From the NCBI GenBank assembly GCA_030448265.1, contig JAUJNG010000019.1, positions 3,036 through 67,035 on the forward strand: a DNA stretch of 64,000 bases. The letters are read 5' to 3'. Below the pieces are notes generated by a model that saw only the letters and a list, made by a program, of their open reading frames with translations, had not been told where the DNA came from and did no database searches. This DNA comes from Abditibacterium sp. (GTDB lineage Bacteria; Armatimonadota; Abditibacteriia; Abditibacteriales; Abditibacteriaceae). Positions 51,920 through 61,317 of this stretch are shown in pieces; position 1 is the first letter of the stretch; every line of letters begins with the position of its first letter. The translations under genes and the position numbers were made by a program.

Positions 51920-51985
51920 CCGCAAAGGCGCAAAGATTTTATTAAGTTTTCTCTCTGCGCCTTCGCGTCTCTGCGCGAGATAAGA
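51920..51985. repeat. Degenerate inverted repeat of CGCAAAGGCGCAAAG type
   Basis: CCGCAAAGGCGCAAAG (51920-51935) is loosely complemented by CTGCGCCTTCGCGTCTCTGCG after a T-rich loop. It lies between phyH and the larger palindrome at 51999-52158. Confidence 0.7.
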
Positions 51986-51998
51986 GCGTGTTTCAACA

Positions 51999-52158
51999 GT
52001 TCGCTCGACTGAAGTCGGCGCTGACCCAGAGGGTGCCCCGCGGCTCCGCCGCTAACTTCGGCCTGCGCCGAAACCAGGCAGTTGTTTTCCCGCGCAGGCG
52101 GGAAGGCACGAAGTGCGGGGCACCCTCTGGGTCAGCGCCGACTTCAGTCGAGCGAACT
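51999..52158. repeat. Long perfect inverted repeat with nested hairpins
   Basis: Arms of about 42 bases (51999-52040 and 52117-52158) start GTTCGCTCGACTGAAGTCGG and match essentially perfectly, ending in GGGTGCCCCGC. The 76-base interior holds smaller hairpins (GGCCTGCGCC, TTCCCGCGCAGGCGGGAA). It lies between convergent phyH and rhaB and ends 2 bases from the rhaB stop. Confidence 0.92.
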
Positions 52159-52160
52159 CT

Positions 52161-53642
52161 TTAACGTGCGAACGTTGCAAAGCGCGCGAATTTTTCGTCC
52201 CAGCGCGCTTTTTCATTTGGGTTCGGCTCGAAAGTCTCGGTTTGGAAGGAGTGGCGCACTACGGCGCGAATATCGGAGGCACCGCCGATTTCGCCGCGCG
52301 CCATCGCCTGAATCAGGATGTTGCCCGCCGCCGTTGCTTCGACCGGCCCGCAAATGACGGGCACGCCCAGGCAATCCGCCGTGAGTTGTGAGAGCAGCCG
52401 GTTTTGCGTGCCGCCGCCCACGATGTGCAGCGTGTCGAGCTTCTGGCCGCGCAAAAGTTCGAGTTTCTCAAACGTCCAGCGATATTTGAGCGCGAGCGAG
52501 TCGAGGCAGCAGCGCACCACTTCGCCCTGCGACTGCGGCACGTTTTGACCGGTTTCGCGGCAGTAACTTTGGATCGCGTCGGGCATCGAGGGCGGCGCGG
52601 CGAAGCGGGCGTCGTCGGGTTCGACGAAGGGGCCGTCGTCGCCCGCCATCTCCGCCATCGTGGTCAGATCGGCGTAGGAAATCTCGTTTCCCTCGCGCGC
52701 GAAAGCGCGGCGGCACTCCTGAACCAGCCACAAACCGGCGATGTTTTTCAAAAAACGAATCGTATTACCCGTCCCACCCTCGTTGGTGAAGCCCAGTTCC
52801 TGCGATTGCGGCGAAATGAGCGGCGCGGGGAGTTCCAGGCCCATCAAACTCCAGGTTCCACTCGATAAGTAGGCGCTATTGGCGCCCGATTCCCAGGGCA
52901 CGGCGGCGACGGCGCTGGCGGTGTCGTGTCCGGCGGGCGCGATCACCGGCGTTTTCGACTTCAGGCCCAGACGAAGGGCCACGTCGTCGCGCACGTTGCC
53001 CAGCACCGAGCCAGGCGGCACGATGTCGCACAGAATTTGGGTCGGCAAATCGAAACGGCGCAGCAGGTCTTTGTCCCAGAAACGGGTTCGGGCGTCGAGC
53101 ATTTGCGAGGTCGAGGCGATGGTGTATTCGCTTTTTTTGATGCCGCAGAGCCAGAAATGCAGCAAATCGGGCACGAAAAGCAGGCTTTTGGCGACATCGA
53201 GCTGCGACGAACCGGAGTTTTTGAGCGATAAAAGCTGAAAAAGCGTGTTGAAAGGCAGAAATTGCAGTCCGGTGCTGGCGTAAATTTCCGCAGGGGGCAC
53301 AAGCGAGGCGGCGAGTTCGATCATGCCGTCGTTGCGCGCGTCGCGGTAGTGAACCGGAATGCCCAGAAGCTGGTCGCGGTTGTCGAGCAGGCCGAAATCG
53401 ACGCCCCAGGTATCGACGCCGATGCCGGAAATTTCGCCCTCGCGCGCGACTTTGGCAAGACCGTCCTTGATGTCGCGCCACAGGCGCAAAACGTCCCAGT
53501 AGAGCGTGCCGGCAGCGCGCGCGGGCGTGTTGGCGAAGCGGTGGGCGACTTCGAGACTCAGTTTCTGGCCGTCGAATCGTCCCGCGATGACGCGGCCCGA
53601 TTCGGCGCCTAAATCGACAGCGGCAAAGAGAAGTTCGGACAT
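52161..53642 (-). CDS. rhaB: Rhamnulokinase (FGGY carbohydrate kinase)
   Basis: This 493-residue kinase starts AAVDLGAESGRVIAGRFDG, the FGGY phosphate-binding motif, with GIGVDTWGVDFGLLDNRDQL and PVHYRDARNDGM typical of RhaB. The C-terminal domain carries GHDTASAVAAVPW and LHIVGGGTQNRLLSQLTADC. It would phosphorylate L-rhamnulose; a related ketose is possible. No rhaA or rhaD adjoins it. Confidence 0.88.
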   Translation of the reverse strand: MSELLFAAVDLGAESGRVIAGRFDGQKLSLEVAHRFANTPARAAGTLYWDVLRLWRDIKDGLAKVAREGEISGIGVDTWGVDFGLLDNRDQLLGIPVHYRDARNDGMIELAASLVPPAEIYASTGLQFLPFNTLFQLLSLKNSGSSQLDVAKSLLFVPDLLHFWLCGIKKSEYTIASTSQMLDARTRFWDKDLLRRFDLPTQILCDIVPPGSVLGNVRDDVALRLGLKSKTPVIAPAGHDTASAVAAVPWESGANSAYLSSGTWSLMGLELPAPLISPQSQELGFTNEGGTGNTIRFLKNIAGLWLVQECRRAFAREGNEISYADLTTMAEMAGDDGPFVEPDDARFAAPPSMPDAIQSYCRETGQNVPQSQGEVVRCCLDSLALKYRWTFEKLELLRGQKLDTLHIVGGGTQNRLLSQLTADCLGVPVICGPVEATAAGNILIQAMARGEIGGASDIRAVVRHSFQTETFEPNPNEKARWDEKFARFATFAR

Positions 53643-53657
53643 AAATCGGGTTCGAGT

Positions 53658-54194
53658 TTAATTGGGGTTGCGCGCAAGAGTTTCATCGTGCGAATCGGGC
53701 GGCAAAAACGGGTTAAAATCGGCGGGAATGACCGTCGTGGCGTCGGCGCCAGGCAGCAAATCGAGTCCGGCGCGGCGCCACGATGTCAACACGAACTCGC
53801 CGCACGAGTAGCAGTGGTGGTTATCGAAGGGGATTCTCAGGTGCGGCACATAGTGGCGCAAAATAATCCACACCACGCCCACGATGTCGTAGTTGAGGCC
53901 CAGACACTCCCGCGCGCGGTCGAGCGCCCTCTGTCCGGCGCCTTCGGGCATGGGAATGACGCGAAACACCTGATTTTTTTCTTTAGTGATGTCGCGCCGC
54001 ACCACGCCGCCAGGACGGGCTTCGAGAACCATGCCGTGCCCTTCGTAGAGGGCGACGTGATAATAGCGCGAGCCGGTGAACCAGGGAATGATGCGCCCCA
54101 GCCGTGTGGCGTGAGTAAAAAGCAGAATATCGCCAGGCCGAGGCCCGTCGGGGCGCGCGAGAGAGCGGCGTCGTTTGGTAAAACTGAGACCCAT
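53658..54194 (-). CDS. YiiX-like permuted papain-fold (NlpC/P60-related) hydrolase
   Basis: From [20 protein letters not shown] the protein has 178 residues and no signal peptide. [22 protein letters not shown] leads to the His in [13 protein letters not shown]. The Cys lies later in [18 protein letters not shown], the permuted order (His before Cys) of YaeF/YiiX and LRAT-like enzymes. It could be an amidase or acyltransferase on cell-wall or lipid substrates. The start is one base from the divergent leuD start. Confidence 0.8.
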   Translation of the reverse strand: MGLSFTKRRRSLARPDGPRPGDILLFTHATRLGRIIPWFTGSRYYHVALYEGHGMVLEARPGGVVRRDITKEKNQVFRVIPMPEGAGQRALDRARECLGLNYDIVGVVWIILRHYVPHLRIPFDNHHCYSCGEFVLTSWRRAGLDLLPGADATTVIPADFNPFLPPDSHDETLARNPN

Positions 54195-54195
54195 T

Positions 54196-54813
54196 ATGCA
54201 ACCATTCACCGTTTTAACCGGCATCGCCGCGCCGCTCGACCGCGCCAACGTCGATACCGATCAAATCATCCCCAAGCAGTTTTTGAAGCGCATCGAGCGC
54301 ACCGGATTCGGCCAGTTTTTGTTTTACGACTGGCGTTATCTCGCCGACGGCAAAACGCCCAATCCCGAATTTGAACTCAACGACCCCAGACTTGCGGGCG
54401 CCACGATTCTGGTGACGGCCCGCAATTTCGGCTCCGGTTCGAGCCGCGAACACGCGCCCTGGTCGCTCGACGACTACGGTTTTCGCTGCGTCATCGCGCC
54501 CTCGTTCGCCGACATTTTCTATAACAACTGTTTTCAGAACGGCATTTTGCCCATCGTTTTGCCCGAAGAAACCACCGCGATTCTCATCAAACACCTGCAA
54601 AACCATCTCGGAATGCAATTGACGATTGATTTGCCCGCGCAAACCGTGTCAGGCGAAGGTTTTGTCGCCGATTTTGAAATCGACCCGTTTCGCAAGCACC
54701 GTTTGCTGGGCGGATTGGACGACATCGGCATGACGATGCAGCACGAAAGTGAAATCACGCAGTTCGAGAGCAGCCGTCCGGCGTGGAAGCCGACGCTGAC
54801 TTCGGCGGCGTGA
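54196..54813 (+). CDS. leuD: 3-isopropylmalate dehydratase small subunit
   Basis: This 205-residue LeuD starts [31 protein letters not shown], the defining swivel-domain N-terminus. It continues with [20 protein letters not shown] and [21 protein letters not shown]. With LeuC it isomerises isopropylmalate in leucine synthesis. leuC is not adjacent. Divergent start codons (54194 and 54196) leave no separate promoter space. Confidence 0.95.
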   Translation: MQPFTVLTGIAAPLDRANVDTDQIIPKQFLKRIERTGFGQFLFYDWRYLADGKTPNPEFELNDPRLAGATILVTARNFGSGSSREHAPWSLDDYGFRCVIAPSFADIFYNNCFQNGILPIVLPEETTAILIKHLQNHLGMQLTIDLPAQTVSGEGFVADFEIDPFRKHRLLGGLDDIGMTMQHESEITQFESSRPAWKPTLTSAA

Positions 54814-54898
54814 AGAACGCGAAGCGTCAGCGAGTGAGGCTCGACTGCAAAGACACAGTGGCAGTCAGGCCTCACTCGCTGACGCTTCGCGTTCTCTA
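54813..54898. repeat. Inverted repeat, family D copy 2
   Basis: AGAACGCGAAGCGTCAGCGA and the complement TCGCTGACGCTTCGCGTTCT surround a loop containing GACTGCAAAGACACAGTGGC. It begins at the leuD stop codon and ends 2 bases into the stop region of the convergent flavoprotein. Confidence 0.93.
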
Positions 54899-55864
54899 CG
54901 CGCCCAGTTTTCGCGCTGCCTCCAATCCCGATAACGCCGCGCCCTCGATTTTGGCGCCCTGGAAAATATCGCCCGCGAAACTCAAGTTGAGCGAACGGAG
55001 CCGAAAAGTGCCAATTTCGACGGGGTTTTCCGGTTTGGAATAGCGCCAGCGCCGCACCTCGAAACTTTCGAAGGGCGCGCCCAGAAACGGCGCGGCTGCC
55101 TGCAAAAGCGCCGCGCCGACTTCATTTTGCGGCTCGTCGTAGTGCGCCCGCGCCCAGACGCCGCTCGAATGAACCGTGACGCTGCCCTCGCGCGGCGAAA
55201 TGCCTTTTTGAAAATTGTCGGCCAGCCACCACAGAATTTCGCCGTTGATGTAAAGCGCGCCAGGCGGCGCAATTTGCGACGGCCCCGCCAGATTCGCCAT
55301 CACCGCGAAACACGGCTCGTAACGCAAACTTTCCAGCGTTTTGGCGTCGTTTTCGGGAATTTTAATGCCCGAATTTCGCAGCAAAGCGAGCGATTGCGGC
55401 ACCGGCGCCGTCAAAATCAGTTCGTCGCCCTCGAAAGTGTTTCCGCTCTGCGAAAACGCCGTCCAGCGTCCATTTTGAAATTCCAGACGCTCGATTTCTT
55501 CGCCCGAATGCACTTCTAAATCGCGCGCGAGCCATTTGGCGATGCCCGTCATCCCGCTTTCGCCGCGAAAACGCGGGTGCGCGTCGCTCGGTTTATCGTT
55601 TTCAGGCGAGGGATAGCCGCGAAACCACTCGCCCGCCACGTTGTTTTCTCGCCATTCTTCCAGCAAAGCGCGAAATTCCTCGCTGCGCGCGGTGAAAAAC
55701 TGCGCGCCGTGATCGAAAACGCCGCCCTCGAAACGCCGCGTCGCCATGCGCCCGCCCACGCCGCGCCCTTTATCGAGCAAAATCGGCTTGAAACCGGCGT
55801 TTTTTAACTGGCGCGCGGCGCACAGGCCGGACATTCCGGCGCCTAAAATTAGAATTTGCTTCAT
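54896..55864 (-). CDS. FAD-dependent amine-oxidase-like protein (renalase type)
   Basis: This 322-residue protein starts MKQILILGAGMSGLCAARQL with the FAD GxGxxG motif and KGRGVGGRMATRRFEGGVFDHGAQFFTARSEEF, typical of the bacterial renalase/NAD(P)-FAD oxidoreductase group. The C-terminal NLSFAGDIFQGAKIEGAALSG helix closes the FAD site. The substrate is unknown (renalases oxidise isomeric NADH forms). Family D hairpins lie on both sides. Confidence 0.85.
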   Translation of the reverse strand: MKQILILGAGMSGLCAARQLKNAGFKPILLDKGRGVGGRMATRRFEGGVFDHGAQFFTARSEEFRALLEEWRENNVAGEWFRGYPSPENDKPSDAHPRFRGESGMTGIAKWLARDLEVHSGEEIERLEFQNGRWTAFSQSGNTFEGDELILTAPVPQSLALLRNSGIKIPENDAKTLESLRYEPCFAVMANLAGPSQIAPPGALYINGEILWWLADNFQKGISPREGSVTVHSSGVWARAHYDEPQNEVGAALLQAAAPFLGAPFESFEVRRWRYSKPENPVEIGTFRLRSLNLSFAGDIFQGAKIEGAALSGLEAARKLGA

Positions 55865-55887
55865 ATTGAGGAATGTCTTTCGGCAAT

Positions 55888-55975
55888 TAGAGAACGCGGA
55901 GCGTCAGCGAGTGACGCTGGACTGTAACTTCAACGGGGCGGTTATGCCTCACTCGCTGACGCTTCGCGTTCTCCA
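55888..55975. repeat. Inverted repeat, family D copy 3
   Basis: TAGAGAACGCGGAGCGTCAG with the complement CTGACGCTTCGCGTTCTCCA and a loop around GGACTGTAACTTCAACGG. It lies between the flavoprotein and moxR genes. Confidence 0.92.
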
Positions 55976-55991
55976 TTGCACAGCAGAATTC

Positions 55992-56954
55992 TCAACGCGG
56001 CACCGCCACGCTTTGCAGCAGTTCGTTCACCACATCGCCCGCCGCCGCGCCGCTGTAGCGCGCTTTGGTATCGAGAACCAGACGGTGCGCCAACACCGGC
56101 AGCGCCAGAGCGCGCACGTCTTCAGGCAAAACGAAGTCGCGGCCATGCCACCACGCGCGCGCCTGCGAAGTGCGATAGAGCGCCAGACTGCCGCGCGGCG
56201 AAAGGCCGATGCGCAGGCGCGCGTCGTCGCGCGTGGCGTGAATCAGGCGCACCACGTATTCGCCCACGGCGCGGTCGAAGCGCACGTTTTTGACTTCGGC
56301 CTGAATCGCCAGAATGTCCCCCGTCGAAACCACGGCGCGCAAATCTTCGAGCGGATGATGCTGGTTTTGCGAATAAAGAATGTCGAGTTCCGAAGCCGCA
56401 TCGGGGTAGCCGAGCGAAACGCGCAGCAAAAAGCGGTCGATTTGCGCTTCGGGAAGCGGATAAGTGCCGGCGTAATCGGAGGGATTCTGGGTTGCTACTA
56501 CGAAAAACGGCGTGGGCAGAGCGTGGCGGCGCCCGTCGGTCGAAACCTGATTTTCGCCCATCACTTCGAGCAAAGCCGACTGGGTGCGCGGGCTGGTGCG
56601 ATTGATTTCGTCGGCCAGAAGCACGTTGGCGAAGACGGGGCCAGGACGAAATTCAAAGGAGCCGTCGGCGGGGTTGTAGAAAGAGGAGCCGGTGATGTCG
56701 GCGGGCAGGAGGTCGGGCGTGAACTGCACGCGGCGAAAAATGCCGTCCATCGAGGCGGCGATGGCTTTGGCGAGCGTGGTTTTGCCGGTTCCTGGCGCGT
56801 CTTCGAGCAAAATGTGCCCGCCCGACGCCAGCGCGATGAGAATGAGTTCCAAATCGGCGCTTTTGCCCTTGATGATCGAGGACAAATTGGTTTCGACGGC
56901 GCGCAGGGCGTCGCGCGAAGCGGTGTGGGGACGAGTGCCGTTTTGGGTTTGCAT
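55992..56954 (-). CDS. MoxR-family AAA ATPase
   Basis: This 320-residue MoxR ATPase has Walker A EDAPGTGKTTLAKAIAAS near residue 55, Walker B VLLADEINRTSPRTQSALLEVM with sensor-like FFVVATQNPSDYAGTYPLPEAQIDRF, and the C-terminal lid with ARDDARLRIGLSPRGSLALYRTSQARAW. MoxR proteins act as chaperones with DUF58/VWA partners. It is the last gene of a DUF58-TgpA-propeller-MoxR cluster on this strand. Confidence 0.93.
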   Translation of the reverse strand: MQTQNGTRPHTASRDALRAVETNLSSIIKGKSADLELILIALASGGHILLEDAPGTGKTTLAKAIAASMDGIFRRVQFTPDLLPADITGSSFYNPADGSFEFRPGPVFANVLLADEINRTSPRTQSALLEVMGENQVSTDGRRHALPTPFFVVATQNPSDYAGTYPLPEAQIDRFLLRVSLGYPDAASELDILYSQNQHHPLEDLRAVVSTGDILAIQAEVKNVRFDRAVGEYVVRLIHATRDDARLRIGLSPRGSLALYRTSQARAWWHGRDFVLPEDVRALALPVLAHRLVLDTKARYSGAAAGDVVNELLQSVAVPR

Positions 56955-56969
56955 GATTTTTAAATGGCG

Positions 56970-59198
56970 TTAGCGCGCGACGCGAACCAAAGCTCGGGCT
57001 GGCGCCGAACCGGAAACCGCGCCGCGAGGAGGGAGAGAAAGCCAGTCGGGACGGGCGTCGGAGCCGGTTTTCTGGGGTTTCCAGATGGCTTGGGAGTTCG
57101 ACAGAGAGGGCCAGGCGTAAAGCGAAGCGATGCGCGTGCCCGCTTTCACGTCGTAAATTTCGATGCAATTGCGCCGCGCCAGCGCGAGAAAGCGATTGTC
57201 GGGCGACCACGCGGCGACGCCGATGCCGCTCGCATCGGAGGCGATCTGGCGCGTTGGTTTTTCGCTTAGCGGCGCGAAAAAACGCAGTCCGTTGGGCCCG
57301 CCGCGCAAGAGGGAAGTTCCGTCGGAATTGAGCGCGAGGGCGGGGCCGTCGGAAAAACGCGCGGGCGCGCTCAACGGGCGGCCCGAAGGCAGTTCCCACA
57401 ATCGCGCGCCCCACGCCAGACGCTTGCCGTCGCCAGAAAACACTGGTTCAAGATCCCACACGCCGTTGCCCTTTGCGTCTTTGAGAGGGGGATGCAATAA
57501 CTGAAGTGTGCGGTTCGGCACCCGCAGGTCGAATATCCGCAAATACGTTTTGCCGTTTATGTTGTGGTTGAAACACAAAAATCGCTCGTCGGGCGAGAGA
57601 ACTTCGCCGAAACTGCCAGACTGAGCCTTTTTGTAGAGCAACTCCGGCTCACTCGCGCCCGCATTCCAGCGATAAATTTCGCCACCCAAACCGTCGGGAA
57701 GTTCGAGTTTGGTTTTGTCATCGGCCAGAGCGAAGAGGCCGCGTGAGGGCGGGAGATTGCTCGGATTGCCTTTTTGGGTTTGACCGATGAAAGGTGCGTT
57801 CCAAACTTCGTGGCGCCAGTTTTGGCGCCCATTCCAAAACGTGATCCGATAAAAATCGCTGCTCCAGACGCGATGGGAGCGCGTCCAGCCGATGTGCGAC
57901 GGCGAAGGCGACAAGCCGAGATTGGCGAGCGAAAACCGTCCATTTTCTGCCTCGCGCCGCCAGGCTTGCACGCCGTTAGCAGTTCCGTAGAACGAGGCCG
58001 CCAGAAATCGCCCGTCGCGGCTCCAGGCGAGGTCTTCGAGGCGAGCCGGCACGCGGAAAATCGCTTTCGAGGGCCAGAGGGCGCGCTCGCCGGTGAGAAA
58101 AAAGAAGCGGTTGTGGGAAAAGAGGCGCGAAGCGTCGGGCGCCAGGGCATAAGGCGCGCGCCCCCTGAAATCTTCCTTCACTTTGGGCGCCACAACGCTT
58201 TTGCGGCGGCTCACGCTGTGAATCTGGAAACCATTCTTTGCACCGGCGAAAAGGCGGTCGTTGTCGAGCCAATCGAGTTGAATTCGCGCGTCGTTGTTGG
58301 AATCTACGACGCTGAACCATTGCAAAAGCGCGCCGGTGCGCGCGTCCCAGATTTTGACAACCGCCGGATGTTCGTTGACGCTGCCGTCGTTGGGGCCTTC
58401 CTCGTAATAAAAGTTGCGATGCGAAGGGTCTCCGCCCAGCGTGGCCACTTTGCGACCATCGGGCGACCACACCACCGGCCCCGTCACGGCGGGATAGGCC
58501 ATTGAAGTCACTTTGTCGCGCAAAATGGCGCTGACTTTGGCATTTTTGACATTCCACAAACGCATCCGGCCATCGCCGAGTTGATCGGCGGCGTGCTTTC
58601 CGTCGGGCGAAAAGGTGATTTCAGGTGCCCATAATTCCTCGTTTGGAGGGAAATTGGGGTCGATTTGCGCCGGTCTGGAGTTTGTTTCGCGGAGCGGCAA
58701 ACGAACATCGAACCAGCGCCGCGCCGCGAAGTTCAAAACCCGAAAACGGCCTTTGCCATCCGAGAAAAAGAGCGTGCGATTGTCGGGCGAAACCCGCGCG
58801 CGCCACAGCGCGAGGCGGCGCCCGTCGCGCGCCGACACCAGGCGCGTGAAACCAGGAACATAACCTCTGGCGTAATCGGGAAGTTGGAAAACGAGGTTGT
58901 CGCCGCACCACGCCACCAGAGTGGGTGGTAGGTTGGACTCGGAGTCGAAATCGAAATACGAAGCGCCCAGTGCTTTCGCGTTCAGAAACCGCTTGAGGCG
59001 CAGTGTCGCGGCGTCTCGAATCGCCACTCCTTCGGCGCCTTCCACCGCGATTTCGCGCCCGTCATCTTTCCACGCGGCGGCAAGCGCGCCCGCAGCGAAA
59101 TCGATATCGACAACTCGATTCGGCTCCGGCGCCGCGACTGCGGCACCGCAGAGCGCGTAAAAAATTCCGCAAATCAGGCCGCAGTCATTTATTTTCAT
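56970..59198 (-). CDS. Exported beta-propeller (WD40-like) protein
   Basis: The 742 residues have a signal peptide (MKINDCGLICGIFYALCGAA, ending near VAAPEP). Repeated blade-like segments follow with W-SPDG-R patterns (VVWSPDGRKVATLGG, EITFSPDGKHAADQLGDGRM, AWSPDNRFLALARRNCIEIY), totalling perhaps two propellers. No catalytic motif is seen. It sits between tgpA-like and moxR with 15 bases to moxR, so it is cotranscribed; exported protein interaction is inferred. Some blades are divergent, so the repeat count is uncertain. Confidence 0.78.
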   Translation of the reverse strand: MKINDCGLICGIFYALCGAAVAAPEPNRVVDIDFAAGALAAAWKDDGREIAVEGAEGVAIRDAATLRLKRFLNAKALGASYFDFDSESNLPPTLVAWCGDNLVFQLPDYARGYVPGFTRLVSARDGRRLALWRARVSPDNRTLFFSDGKGRFRVLNFAARRWFDVRLPLRETNSRPAQIDPNFPPNEELWAPEITFSPDGKHAADQLGDGRMRLWNVKNAKVSAILRDKVTSMAYPAVTGPVVWSPDGRKVATLGGDPSHRNFYYEEGPNDGSVNEHPAVVKIWDARTGALLQWFSVVDSNNDARIQLDWLDNDRLFAGAKNGFQIHSVSRRKSVVAPKVKEDFRGRAPYALAPDASRLFSHNRFFFLTGERALWPSKAIFRVPARLEDLAWSRDGRFLAASFYGTANGVQAWRREAENGRFSLANLGLSPSPSHIGWTRSHRVWSSDFYRITFWNGRQNWRHEVWNAPFIGQTQKGNPSNLPPSRGLFALADDKTKLELPDGLGGEIYRWNAGASEPELLYKKAQSGSFGEVLSPDERFLCFNHNINGKTYLRIFDLRVPNRTLQLLHPPLKDAKGNGVWDLEPVFSGDGKRLAWGARLWELPSGRPLSAPARFSDGPALALNSDGTSLLRGGPNGLRFFAPLSEKPTRQIASDASGIGVAAWSPDNRFLALARRNCIEIYDVKAGTRIASLYAWPSLSNSQAIWKPQKTGSDARPDWLSLPPRGAVSGSAPARALVRVAR

Positions 59199-59235
59199 CT
59201 CGCCAATTCCTCTTCCTCAGTTGACAATCTCAAAC

Positions 59236-61218
59236 CTACTTTTCCAACTTCCTCAATTCCTGTTCCAACTCCCGTATCTCTTCTTCTTCGACCCTATCAA
59301 AGCGCGCGCGGTTGTAGCCCTCGACCCAGCCGCGCTCGTTGTGCAGTTCATCGGGCAAGGTTTCGCTCCAGGGACGCCCCGCGACGAGCGTGATGCCGCG
59401 CTTTGCCAGCAACCTTTCAAAGCGGCGCGCGAGCGGCGCGAGCTGCGGCGGCGGAAGCGGCGTCAGGGCGCGTTTACGCGCGATTTTGCGATGTTGGCGC
59501 CAGCGTTCCAGGCCCCACAGCGTCAAAACCACGGCGACGAGGCCCAGAATTTGAAGCTGCGTCAGGTTGCCGAACCAGTTTCGCACCCTTGCGAAAGCGT
59601 CCTGCGCCTTTTCGAGCGGCTTTTGATAGGCGGGAAGCGGGCTGACGGCGGGATCGGCGCGGCCCGAGGGCGGCGTCGCATCGAGGCGCACCCAGCCGAT
59701 GCCGCGAAAATAGGCTTCCGTCCAGGCATGAGCGTCGCGCCCGCGCACGATGGTGGTGCCATCGTCGTCGCGTTCGTGGGCGTAGTAGCCCGTCACATAG
59801 CGCGCCGGAATGCCGACTGCGCGCAGCATCATGGTGGCCGCCGACGCAAAATACTGGCAGTGCCCGCCCTTTTTGTTGAGCACGAAATCCGAAATCGGGT
59901 CTTGGCTCCCACGCACGAATTCGAGCGAGTATTTATTCGTGCTGAAAAGATAATCGACGATCATGGCCGCTTTTTCGGCCTGCGTGCTGCCGTTTTTGGC
60001 GATGTCGCGCGCTAACTGCGTCACGCGCGGGTCGATTTCGGGGGGGACGATCATCAACGCGGCGCGGGTTTGGGCGATTTGCTCGACGTTTTCGACGGCG
60101 GGCACTTCTTTGTTCGCTTGTTCGAGCGAAACCGTGAGCGGCCCTTGCTCGATGAGAAAGTCGTAGGCTTCTTTTTGGGAATCGATAACGTAATAGGAAA
60201 TCGGCGTCGGCTCGTCGATTTTGACGGGGCCTTGAAATCTGTCCCAGTCGAACGACTGGCCGTTTTCGGGCAAAATCGCCCAGGCGTTGAGGGGCAGAAA
60301 GACCACGCCGCCGGTGTCGCGCAAAACCGTGAATTTGGCGGCGCTGGCGGTGCTGCGGCGCGTTCGTTCGGCATCTGGTTCTTCTTCGTTGGTCTCTTTG
60401 GGAAGCGCGGCTTTCATGGTGCGCCTGGAAAGCGGCGGCCCCCAGGTGCCGTCTTTGTAGACATCGAAAGCGGCGGCGCGCAAATGCGAGTCGCTCAAAG
60501 CGCCCTGGACGCGCACCAAGCGCGTGGTTGAAGCGTTGGCCGCGAAAGCAGAGGAAAGCTGCGCGGTGTCGCCCACGCTGTTGTTTTGCACCGCATTGGA
60601 TGAGGCCGCGCGGGAGATGAGCCGCGCGCCCATCGCCATAATCGAGCCCCGATAGACCCACAGGCTTTGATGCAGGACGGCGCCAATCACAACTGCGCCC
60701 ACGATCATCGCCACGCGACGCAAGTTGGAACGGGCGCTCCGCGAAGCGGCGCGGGGCCTCAAATCGGGCAGCGCGAGCAGCAAAAACAGCATATAAAGCG
60801 GCGCCAGAACCCAGATGTGAATCCGAAACGTGTTGGAGGCGATCAGAAAAATCACGCCCGAAAGCGACACCATCCAGCCATCGAAGCGCGCGCCTTCGGG
60901 CGGGCGCCGAAAAGCCTGGAGGAGCAGTTCGCCGCCCGCGATGAGTCCCGCCGTCGTAAACGCCTGGGAATCGACGAAATAGCCAGGCGCGCCCGTCGGC
61001 GCGCGCCCCAGAACCGCAAAAACGGCATAGACCAGTAAACGCACGCCCCAGATGCCGGCGGAATCGCGCTCGAAGCGATAGGGCAAAAGCAGCGAGCCGA
61101 GATAAATCACCGGCAAAATAAGGGCGAAAGGCGAAGTGGTCGAAAGAAAAAACGCCGCGAACGCCGTCAACACGGCGGCAGCCATCCACGATGAGTGGGG
61201 CGGGGTTTTTGAGTTCAT
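59236..61218 (-). CDS. TgpA-like membrane transglutaminase (DUF3488/DUF4129 type)
   Basis: This 660-residue protein has about six N-terminal membrane helices (to residue 190). A periplasmic transglutaminase core follows (about 410-540) with the Cys in KGGHCQYFASAATMMLRAVG and the His/Asp in GRDAHAWTEAYFRGIGWVRLDAT, giving the Cys-His-Asp triad. One more helix (QILGLVAVVLTLWGLERW) leads to a cytoplasmic tail. TgpA proteins are encoded next to DUF58 and MoxR, as here. Confidence 0.92.
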   Translation of the reverse strand: MNSKTPPHSSWMAAAVLTAFAAFFLSTTSPFALILPVIYLGSLLLPYRFERDSAGIWGVRLLVYAVFAVLGRAPTGAPGYFVDSQAFTTAGLIAGGELLLQAFRRPPEGARFDGWMVSLSGVIFLIASNTFRIHIWVLAPLYMLFLLLALPDLRPRAASRSARSNLRRVAMIVGAVVIGAVLHQSLWVYRGSIMAMGARLISRAASSNAVQNNSVGDTAQLSSAFAANASTTRLVRVQGALSDSHLRAAAFDVYKDGTWGPPLSRRTMKAALPKETNEEEPDAERTRRSTASAAKFTVLRDTGGVVFLPLNAWAILPENGQSFDWDRFQGPVKIDEPTPISYYVIDSQKEAYDFLIEQGPLTVSLEQANKEVPAVENVEQIAQTRAALMIVPPEIDPRVTQLARDIAKNGSTQAEKAAMIVDYLFSTNKYSLEFVRGSQDPISDFVLNKKGGHCQYFASAATMMLRAVGIPARYVTGYYAHERDDDGTTIVRGRDAHAWTEAYFRGIGWVRLDATPPSGRADPAVSPLPAYQKPLEKAQDAFARVRNWFGNLTQLQILGLVAVVLTLWGLERWRQHRKIARKRALTPLPPPQLAPLARRFERLLAKRGITLVAGRPWSETLPDELHNERGWVEGYNRARFDRVEEEEIRELEQELRKLEK

Positions 61219-61239
61219 GGTTTTGCCTCGCTCTTTCCA

Positions 61240-61315
61240 GAAGGGGAGAAGGGGAGTGACTGCTGAGCGTGCAGGTTACAATCTCGATTCTTACTCCCCT
61301 TCTCCCCTTCTCCCT
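61240..61315. repeat. Inverted repeat of GAAGGGGAGAAGGGGAG type
   Basis: AGAAGGGGAGAAGGGGAGT (61240-61258) pairs with ACTCCCCTTCTCCCCTTCT (61292-61310) around a 33-base loop. The repeat ends at the DUF58 gene stop. CTCCCCTTCTCCCC units also occur at 19668-19700, inside the queF tail. Confidence 0.85.
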
Positions 61316-61317
61316 TT

